Positions 1-5,131 of a DNA stretch of 5,131 nt are shown here, one piece after another. Numbering within the stretch: position 1 is the stretch's first letter; the number at the start of each line of letters is the position of its first letter. Source of the DNA: Erysipelotrichia bacterium (GTDB taxonomy: Bacteria; Bacillota_I; Bacilli_A; Erysipelotrichales; Erysipelotrichaceae); assembly GCA_009929095.1 (NCBI GenBank), contig SABF01000133.1:1-5131 (forward strand), in the 5' to 3' direction. The position numbers and the translations under genes are program-made. The notes under the pieces are model-generated. The model ran no database searches and was not told the DNA's origin. It saw nothing but the letters and a program-made list of their open reading frames with translations.

Positions 1-822
1 GCGCAGAACAAATTCTGCAGCACATCGATCAACTTCTTTTCCTGCACCTTTCTGGAACTTGAAATCATATTTCTCGTCCAGCTGATCCATTGATTTCAGA
101 AAGGCGTAGCGGGCAATGATACTGCCAGCTCCTACAGATGGGTACTTATTCTCCGCTTTGGTTTCAAAATGGATGCCGCGGATGACTGTTTGTTCATTCT
201 TCAGATAGTGGTAATACACAGGCTCTTCAGCGAATTGATCAATGATTTTGAAGTCGGGAAGAGAAACAGTTTTAGATAGATTGACATACGCAAAATTGTG
301 CATTTTTGCCTTAATTGCGTTCATATTATCTGTGTCATGTACCTTGTTATATTTTCGATTATCAAGAATCAGAAGACTGTGCTTCAAAGATCTCATCAGA
401 TCCGGAGCAATGATTCTGATATCATCATCGGTCAATGCTTTGGAGTCCTTTACTCCAAGTCTGTGGATCAGATCCATATCTGCTGCAGTGACAATGGTGG
501 CACAGACACATACCGGGCCAAAGTAATCTCCAGTACCAACTTCGTCACTGCCAGCCTGCGGCAGAATGTCATGACTGCCGGCTGCAGAAGTATCTGTGTC
601 ATCAGTGACGGGCATGTATGGTGAAGCATAGACTTTTGCATCAGATCCCTGAAAAACCACTTTTCCAGAGGTATAGCAGGTAATAACACAGTTTTCAACA
701 CGAAGCTGCCATTTTGCATAGACAGGTACAGACAGGTTCAGTGCAGCAGCACTTTTCCATGAATTGTAAAGACGTTTCTGCTGCTGTTCATTAAGCTTAA
801 TTGAAATTACATTTTCTGACAT
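1..822 (-). CDS. rnhC: Ribonuclease HIII (partial, C-terminal end outside window)
   Basis: RNase HIII is a type 2 RNase H that cuts the RNA strand of RNA:DNA hybrids in the cytoplasm (R-loops, primers). 274 codons are visible, open through the left edge; the family is about 300 residues, so roughly 25-40 residues are missing. Residues 1-70 look like the N-terminal substrate-binding domain specific to HIII (begins MSENVISIKLNEQQ). The catalytic domain opens with GSDEVGTGDYFGP at 91-103, where D93 and E94 are the first two metal ligands. KDSKAL follows at 125-130, NMNAIKAKMHN is a typical HIII motif, D195 in KIIDQF is the likely third acid, and E224 in ETKAEN sits near the fourth. SIIAR is at 234-238. 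The ATG at 822-820 is the only usable start, because an in-frame TGA lies at 837-835. It has no Shine-Dalgarno and abuts a -10 element. HIII rather than HII is supported by the N-domain and the DYFGP motif. Transcribed divergently from cvpA-mutS2-uvrC. Confidence 0.96.
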   Translation of the reverse strand, partial: MSENVISIKLNEQQQKRLYNSWKSAAALNLSVPVYAKWQLRVENCVITCYTSGKVVFQGSDAKVYASPYMPVTDDTDTSAAGSHDILPQAGSDEVGTGDYFGPVCVCATIVTAADMDLIHRLGVKDSKALTDDDIRIIAPDLMRSLKHSLLILDNRKYNKVHDTDNMNAIKAKMHNFAYVNLSKTVSLPDFKIIDQFAEEPVYYHYLKNEQTVIRGIHFETKAENKYPSVGAGSIIARYAFLKSMDQLDEKYDFKFQKGAGKEVDRCAAEFVLR

Positions 823-828
823 GCGTGT

Positions 829-837
829 ATTGTATCA
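829..837 (-). promoter_or_regulatory. Extended -10 promoter of rnhC
   Basis: On the minus strand the sequence reads TGATACAAT, a TGn extension (837-835) followed by TACAAT (834-829), five of six matches to the sigma-70/SigA -10 consensus. No convincing -35 hexamer lies 16-18 bp upstream, which extended -10 promoters tolerate. The -10 ends only 6 nt before the rnhC ATG, so the predicted transcription start falls on or next to the A of the start codon. The promoter call is an inference from consensus only. Confidence 0.5.
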
Positions 838-856
838 TGTAACTGATTCAGCAGAT

Positions 857-885
857 TTGCCGGATTATTCATGTGAGAGTAACAT
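857..885 (+). promoter_or_regulatory. Candidate promoter for the cvpA-mutS2-uvrC operon
   Basis: TTGCCG at 857-862 and TAACAT at 880-885 are separated by 17 bp, each matching four of six consensus positions. An overlapping alternative -10, CATAAT at 883-888, matches five of six but would need a 20-bp spacer to the same -35. Either gives a short leader of about 15-20 nt containing the AGAGGA ribosome site. It is the only promoter-like pair in the 87-bp divergent gap in this direction. The hexamers are weak, and transcription from elsewhere cannot be excluded. Confidence 0.35.
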
Positions 886-898
886 AATGGTTTAGAAA

Positions 899-904
899 AG
901 AGGA
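899..904 (+). promoter_or_regulatory. Ribosome binding site of cvpA
   Basis: AGAGGA lies 5 nt before the ATG at 910 and fixes that start. The nearer-looking ATG at 905 is out of frame and meets a stop after two codons. Confidence 0.75.
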
Positions 905-909
905 ATGCA

Positions 910-1650
910 ATGATCACGATACCAACCGGTTCTGAAAATATATTCAATGTCTGTCTGATCATTTTCTATATTGTTTTTGTGATTGGCAGTTACCGCAAAG
1001 GTTTCTTCAGAGCAATTGTCGCACTTCTTGGCGGACTTCTGTCTTTATTTTTGGCTTACAGATACTGTTCTCTTGCGGCTCAGTACTTTCATATCTGGCC
1101 ATCCGGCTGGACACCTTTTCAGGATACACTGATCAGCAGCACGGTCTATGATTACATCAATGAAACCGCATGGTTCATCATTATATTCCTGGTACTGAAA
1201 CTGATTTTCTATATATTGGAAAAACTTATGGCAGGCATTCAGAGTGTCCCGGTACTCAGACAGATCAGTGGTATTCTTGGAGCTGTTCTTGGTTTTTGCT
1301 CAGCTACTATATGGATAATGGTAATATGTGTGCTTCTGGCTACACCGCTGTTTTCAGGCGGAAATGAAATTGTCAAAAATTCTTACTTAGGCTTAGTTGA
1401 AAATCGGACAAATGCTGCACTGGCACAGATTGGCGTAATGTCAAATTCAGATATGATTAACCAAATCTATACAGCTGCGCAGAAGCTAGATGACAAAGAC
1501 AAAACAGCAGTTGAAAAATGGCTGGAAGAACAGGGATATGAGAAACTTACGACTGGTACTGAGGAACAGTTCTCCAGCAAAAGCAGTGTGGATCCATCAG
1601 CGGACTCTTCAGCTTTGCCATCTGCTGAACCAAGCGGAAAGGAATCATGA
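910..1650 (+). CDS. CvpA/YshB-family membrane protein with long C-terminal tail
   Basis: A 246-residue integral membrane protein of the CvpA family (E. coli CvpA, needed for colicin V production; B. subtilis YshB). The molecular activity of the family is not settled. Four hydrophobic segments are visible at about 11-27, 31-55, 86-106 and 118-147. The short positive loop YRKGFFR (28-34) between helices 1 and 2 and the Gly-rich ISGILGAVLGF stretch (119-129) are family-like. By the positive-inside rule the 28-34 and 105-117 loops face the cytoplasm, which puts the C-terminal 100 residues outside. Residues 150-215 are soluble and helical-looking. Residues 220-246 are low-complexity Ser/Pro/Asp/Glu. 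CvpA proteins are usually about 160-180 residues, so this copy is roughly 70 residues longer. Its place directly before mutS2 matches the Bacillus yshB neighbourhood and supports the call. Its stop overlaps the first mutS2 start (ATGA), implying translational coupling. Confidence 0.85.
   Translation: MITIPTGSENIFNVCLIIFYIVFVIGSYRKGFFRAIVALLGGLLSLFLAYRYCSLAAQYFHIWPSGWTPFQDTLISSTVYDYINETAWFIIIFLVLKLIFYILEKLMAGIQSVPVLRQISGILGAVLGFCSATIWIMVICVLLATPLFSGGNEIVKNSYLGLVENRTNAALAQIGVMSNSDMINQIYTAAQKLDDKDKTAVEKWLEEQGYEKLTTGTEEQFSSKSSVDPSADSSALPSAEPSGKES
1638..1643 (+). promoter_or_regulatory. Ribosome binding site of mutS2, inside the cvpA end
   Basis: AAAGGA lies within the last codons of cvpA. It is 3 nt from the ATG at 1647 and 9 nt from the in-frame ATG at 1653. 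The spacing favours the second ATG, whereas the ATGA overlap with the cvpA stop suits the first through reinitiation. The site therefore leaves the start ambiguous by two codons. Confidence 0.65.
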
Positions 1651-3971
1651 TCATGAGCCTGGAACACAGTCTTGAATATGACACGATCCGTGAACAGATG
1701 AAATCACACTGTTCCTTTTCAATGGGTATAAGTGTAATGGATGCAACTGAGCCATCATACGATCCTCTGGTGATCAGAAGAGATCTCTCTCGCATTAGAG
1801 AAGCGCTTGCCTGTGACATAGAATTTGGTGCAATGCCGTTTGCCGGAATCAGAGATATCAGAGCAGTGCTTCTGAATGCACAGAAGCAAAGAACATTGTC
1901 GCCACAGGAACTGAATGAAGAAATCAGACTGATTCACGGAATTCGCGGCATACACGGATATGAAAAATCGCTTACCGTACCGCATGAATCTATCAGTGAT
2001 CTGGTGTCCTCTCTGATCATTCATCAGAAGACGGAGCAGATTCTTTCTTCCTGCATCAATGAGTATGGTGAAGTCATGGACAGTGCCAGCAGTGAACTGC
2101 GGGATATTCGAAGGGCACTGAAGAACTGTGATGCGGCAATTGCTTCAGCAGTAGCAAAGTTTGTATCTGTTCATGCATCCAGCATGGTGGATTCCATTGT
2201 GACATATCGCTCCGGAAGGGCGGTTGTACTGGTAAAGGCTTCGGAAAAGAATTCGTTTGGCGGAATGATCTATGGAGATTCTGCATCCGGGCAGGCATCA
2301 TACGTAGAACCATCCGCTTTTATCGGACTGAACAATCAAAAACAGGAACTGCAGTCTCGTGAACAGGATGAGATTGCCAGGATTCTTCAGATGTGTTCCA
2401 AAGCAGTCGGAGAGATATCAGATGAAGAAATCAGCAACATCGAAACATGCGGACTTCTTGATGCGCTGTTTGCCAAAGCAGAATGGGGCAGAGAACACGA
2501 TGCAGCAGCAGCTGAACTGACAGAGAAGAAGGAAATATCCATTCAGAAGGCAAGACATCCGCTGATAGATCCAAAGAAGACCATTGCAAATAATTATCAT
2601 CTTGCTGAACCTAATACTACTTTGCTGATCACCGGACCTAATACTGGCGGCAAAACGGTATCGATGAAAATTATCGGATTGTTTACCCTGATGACGTATT
2701 CCGGCATGCCGGTTCCGGCAGAATCCGCCACAATACCGTATTTTGATCATGTGTATGCAGATATCGGAGATGATCAGTCAGTTGCTGCATCTCTGTCTTC
2801 CTTCAGCGCCCATGTGCAGAAACTGGCGGAAGTAACTGCAAATGCAACTGGAAACAGTCTTGCTCTGCTAGATGAAATTGGCTCCGGAACAGATCCTAGA
2901 GAAGGCGAAGCGCTGGCAATTGCCGTATTGAATGAACTGCGTCAGCGAGGCTGTATGACAGTTGCAACTACTCATTACAGCAGACTGAAGGCATATGGCA
3001 AACGGCACAGCGATATTCTTCTTGCCAGCGTACAGTTTGACATGGATAAACTGATGCCAACATACAAGTATATTGAAGGACTGACAGGTCAGTCGAATGC
3101 ATTGGAAGTGGCTCGGCGCTACGGATTGCCGGATTCGGTTATCAAGACTGCCATTTTTCTGAAAGATCAGTCCCGAAGTGAAGAAGATCAGCTGATTGAA
3201 CGACTGGAACGTCAGATGAACGAAACCGTTCAGCTGAAAGAATCTTTGCAGAAAAGGATTCAGGAAAATGAGACACTTCAGAAACAGCTTAAGAATGAGA
3301 AAGCTGTTCTGGAACAGGAAAGAGATGCATGGAAGGAGAAAGCGGAAAAAGAAGCAGCTGAATACGTTGAGCAGTCTCGCAGAGAAGCCGACGAGATTTT
3401 GAAGGAGATGCGGGCAAAGCAGGAAACCGCCAGATATCACGAGGTACTGGAGGTTCGCCAGAAAATGAACAGAGAAAAATCTGTGGAAGCAGATTCAAAG
3501 AATGATCATATAAACGCCGAGTTTGCAGTTGGTGATACTGTCGAACTGCGAACCAGCGGACAGGCTGCCAGAATTACGGCAATTCGACGAAACGACTATA
3601 CGATTGCTCTGAATGGCAGGCCTATACATGTAAAAAAGGAACAAATCAGGCCTAGCACCAGAATTGTTCCTGATCTGAAGCAGGATTCTTCTGTATCCTT
3701 TGCAAGAGAAACTGTCTTTTCAAGTATGTCCACAGAATGCAATCTGATCGGTATGCATGTTGATGAGGCAATTGATGCAATGGCAGATTATATGGATCAG
3801 GCACGCCTGCATCATCTGAAGACATTCCGCATTATTCATGGCGATGGAACAGGAAGACTTAGAAAGGCAGTGCAGGATCAGCTGAATCATGATTCTGACG
3901 TTGATTCATGGCGCCTGGGCATGCCTTCAGAGGGCGGCACCGGTGCAACCGTTGTTACGATGAAGGGCTGA
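1647..3971 (+). CDS. mutS2: MutS2 endonuclease / ribosome-splitting ATPase
   Basis: Complete 774-residue MutS2 (B. subtilis MutSB is about 785); the ATG at 1653 would give 772. MutS2 is not part of classical mismatch repair. It has been linked to suppression of homologous recombination and, in B. subtilis, to splitting collided ribosomes. Residues 1-300 form the core, lever and clamp, including FGGMIYGDSASGQASYVEP at 204-222 and a following NNQKQEL segment typical of MutS2. The ATPase has Walker A GPNTGGKT (330-337, K336), the signature region DDQSVAASLSSFSAHV (375-390), Walker B LALLDE (405-410, D409/E410) and the switch His H443 in TTHYS. GQSNALEVARRYGLP (481-495) leads into a charged coiled coil at about 505-610. 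A beta-rich KOW-like linker spans about 624-665. The Smr domain is at about 695-774, with HGDGTG at 731-736 and the family C-terminal EGGTGATVV. The usual LDLRG of Smr reads CNLIG at 698-702. The stop lies 8 nt before uvrC. Confidence 0.97.
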   Translation: MIMSLEHSLEYDTIREQMKSHCSFSMGISVMDATEPSYDPLVIRRDLSRIREALACDIEFGAMPFAGIRDIRAVLLNAQKQRTLSPQELNEEIRLIHGIRGIHGYEKSLTVPHESISDLVSSLIIHQKTEQILSSCINEYGEVMDSASSELRDIRRALKNCDAAIASAVAKFVSVHASSMVDSIVTYRSGRAVVLVKASEKNSFGGMIYGDSASGQASYVEPSAFIGLNNQKQELQSREQDEIARILQMCSKAVGEISDEEISNIETCGLLDALFAKAEWGREHDAAAAELTEKKEISIQKARHPLIDPKKTIANNYHLAEPNTTLLITGPNTGGKTVSMKIIGLFTLMTYSGMPVPAESATIPYFDHVYADIGDDQSVAASLSSFSAHVQKLAEVTANATGNSLALLDEIGSGTDPREGEALAIAVLNELRQRGCMTVATTHYSRLKAYGKRHSDILLASVQFDMDKLMPTYKYIEGLTGQSNALEVARRYGLPDSVIKTAIFLKDQSRSEEDQLIERLERQMNETVQLKESLQKRIQENETLQKQLKNEKAVLEQERDAWKEKAEKEAAEYVEQSRREADEILKEMRAKQETARYHEVLEVRQKMNREKSVEADSKNDHINAEFAVGDTVELRTSGQAARITAIRRNDYTIALNGRPIHVKKEQIRPSTRIVPDLKQDSSVSFARETVFSSMSTECNLIGMHVDEAIDAMADYMDQARLHHLKTFRIIHGDGTGRLRKAVQDQLNHDSDVDSWRLGMPSEGGTGATVVTMKG
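3963..3967 (+). promoter_or_regulatory. Weak, distant ribosome binding site of uvrC
   Basis: AAGGG lies in the last mutS2 codons, 12 nt before the uvrC ATG at 3980, further than the usual 5-9 nt. No better site and no in-frame GTG or TTG start is present nearer. With only 8 nt between the mutS2 stop and the uvrC start, termination-reinitiation may contribute. Confidence 0.45.
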
Positions 3972-3979
3972 ATAATCCT

Positions 3980-5131
3980 ATGGATCGCGAGTATATCAAG
4001 GCGAAGCTGGCAAACCTGCCGGATCAGCCAGGCAGCTATCAGATGAAAAACAAAGACGGAGATATCATCTACGTCGGTAAGGCGAAGTCTCTTCATAATC
4101 GAGTGAATCAGTATTTTGTCGGTGCTCATGACTTCAAGACTACAAAGATGGTATCGAACATCGAAGACTTTGATTTCATAGTGACTAAAAATGAAAAAGA
4201 AGCATTGGTGCTGGAAATCAATCTGATCAAGAAATACAGGCCGAAATACAACATTCAATTCATTGATGACTCTACATATCCCTATATTAAGCTCACTAAG
4301 GAGCCTTATCCAAGACTGCTGATTGCAAGAGATACAAAGAAAGACCGCAGAGCGAAGTACTTTGGTCCTTTCCCTGATGCGATGGCAGCGAGAACAACTT
4401 TGAAACTTCTACAGGGACTGTATCCATTTCGTCGATGTGCCAGACTTGGAAGCAAACTCTGTCTCTATTATCACATTGGTCAATGTCTTGGCCCATGTCA
4501 GTTTGATATATCAGAAATAACCTATCAGGAGATGGCAGATCAGGTATCCAGATTTCTGAATGGAGACACGATTCAAATTGAAAAAGAACTAAAAATAAAG
4601 ATGATCGATGCATCAGATCATCTTGACTATGAAAAAGCAGCAGAGTACAGAGAAACGCTGACAGCGATTTCCAACGTCATTGATAAGCAGATGGTCGAGC
4701 AGAACAGCCGTGGGAATCTGGATGTATTTGCCTGGTATTCTGACAGGGGATATATGGCAATCACGGGATTTCTGGTCAGAAATGGAACTGTGCTGAACAA
4801 AGAATTCAGACTGAAGCCCCTGTATGGTGATGCTTCTGAAGAATTTGAGTCTTTTCTGATGCAGTATTATGATACTCATCCAGCCGCCCGAGAACTTGTC
4901 CTTCCAAAGGAAATGGATATTGCAACGCTGCAGGACATTCTGGAGATGCAGATCTTTCAGCCGCAGAAGGGATACCGTCAGAAACTGATTGACATGTGTG
5001 TGGACAATGCCAGAAATCAGCTGAATTTGAAATTTGAAACTGTTGAAAATCAGGAACAGATAACGGAGCAGTCAGTCCGTATGCTGTCCGAACTTGCAGG
5101 AAGGCCGATGAATCGCGTTGAACTCTTTGAT
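3980..5131 (+). CDS. uvrC: Excinuclease ABC subunit C (partial, 3' end outside window)
   Basis: UvrC makes the 3' and 5' incisions around lesions handed over by UvrA-UvrB in nucleotide excision repair. 384 codons are visible; the family is about 590-620, so the C-terminal third is outside. The N-terminal GIY-YIG nuclease (about 12-95) has GSY at 18-20, YVGKAKSLHNRV from 31 (Y31, R41) and the likely metal-binding glutamate E79 in EALVLE, followed by LIKKYRPKYN. YFGPFPDA (127-134) is the family linker motif. Four cysteines, C153, C161, C169 and C173, match the positions reported as iron-sulfur ligands in UvrC. The UvrB-binding UVR motif is at about 201-235 (KMIDASDHLDYEKAAEYRE). The RNase H-like domain is just beginning at the edge: RVELFD ends at D384, which corresponds to the first catalytic Asp of the 5'-incision site (E. 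coli D399 by memory). No stop or frameshift is seen. Probably co-transcribed with mutS2. Confidence 0.96.
   Translation, partial: MDREYIKAKLANLPDQPGSYQMKNKDGDIIYVGKAKSLHNRVNQYFVGAHDFKTTKMVSNIEDFDFIVTKNEKEALVLEINLIKKYRPKYNIQFIDDSTYPYIKLTKEPYPRLLIARDTKKDRRAKYFGPFPDAMAARTTLKLLQGLYPFRRCARLGSKLCLYYHIGQCLGPCQFDISEITYQEMADQVSRFLNGDTIQIEKELKIKMIDASDHLDYEKAAEYRETLTAISNVIDKQMVEQNSRGNLDVFAWYSDRGYMAITGFLVRNGTVLNKEFRLKPLYGDASEEFESFLMQYYDTHPAARELVLPKEMDIATLQDILEMQIFQPQKGYRQKLIDMCVDNARNQLNLKFETVENQEQITEQSVRMLSELAGRPMNRVELFD

Noticed and set aside
242..719. Plus-strand and out-of-frame minus-strand ORFs of 83-108 codons
   Set aside because: All are shadows of rnhC, whose real frame is minus strand 822 to 1 with intact family motifs.
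823..909. Riboswitch, T-box or small RNA in the divergent gap
   Set aside because: The gap is 87 bp with no stable stem-loop or T-run, and predicted leaders are zero to about 20 nt, too short for a structured element.
905..913. ATG at 905 as an alternative start or upstream micro-ORF before cvpA
   Set aside because: It reads ATG CAA TGA, out of frame with cvpA and only 1 nt from the SD, so it is unlikely to be used.
2868..3440. 190-codon open frame on the minus strand
   Set aside because: It lies wholly inside mutS2, antisense to the ATPase and coiled-coil region. The translation is Phe/Leu/Gln-rich as expected from the complement of Glu/Lys/Gln codons, and it has no recognisable domain.
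3968..3979. Terminator or promoter between mutS2 and uvrC
   Set aside because: The gap is only 8 nt and contains no hairpin or hexamers, so read-through is expected.
3887..4879. Minus-strand ORFs of 88-123 codons
   Set aside because: They are antisense to the mutS2 end and uvrC, with no start signals or family resemblance.
1..5131. Mobile element, CRISPR, toxin-antitoxin or defence system
   Set aside because: No transposase, integrase, repeat array, att-like repeats or unexplained small gene pair is seen; nearly every base is in one of four recognised housekeeping genes.

Overview
The window is a compact, low-to-mid-40s %GC bacterial chromosomal segment holding four genome-maintenance or membrane genes and almost no non-coding DNA. 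Gene content (RNase HIII, a CvpA-family membrane protein, MutS2 and UvrC) and order match the rnhC ... cvpA ... mutS2 ... uvrC neighbourhood I know from Bacillota. The MutS2 Smr region (NLIG where LDLRG is usual) makes me lean towards an Erysipelotrichia-like lineage, but that is a low-confidence inference and no marker gene here settles it.

Layout: (1) bases 1-822, minus strand: rnhC, encoding ribonuclease HIII. Its N-terminus is complete and its C-terminal end lies beyond the left edge. (2) bases 823-909: an 87-bp divergent intergenic region. It has an extended -10 element directly in front of the rnhC ATG and a weaker candidate promoter for the rightward genes. (3) bases 910-1650, plus: a CvpA/YshB-like four-helix membrane protein with a long Ser/Pro/Asp/Glu-rich tail. 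(4) bases 1647 (or 1653)-3971, plus: mutS2, complete, with MutS core, ATPase, coiled coil, linker and Smr domain. Its start overlaps the cvpA stop by 4 nt. (5) bases 3980-5131, plus: uvrC, starting 8 nt after the mutS2 stop. It runs off the right edge exactly at the expected first catalytic Asp of its RNase H-like nuclease domain.

The three rightward genes look like one translationally tight operon. RNase HIII removes RNA:DNA hybrids, MutS2 acts on branched DNA and/or collided ribosomes, and UvrC makes the dual incision of nucleotide excision repair, so the cluster is a housekeeping nucleic-acid maintenance block. I see no mobile element, CRISPR array, tRNA/rRNA gene or unknown gene system. 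The points worth a second look are modest: an apparently leaderless rnhC start, altered Smr motif residues in MutS2, a CvpA tail probably exposed outside the membrane, loss of zapA and polX relative to the Bacillus order, and about two-fold over-representation of GATC.
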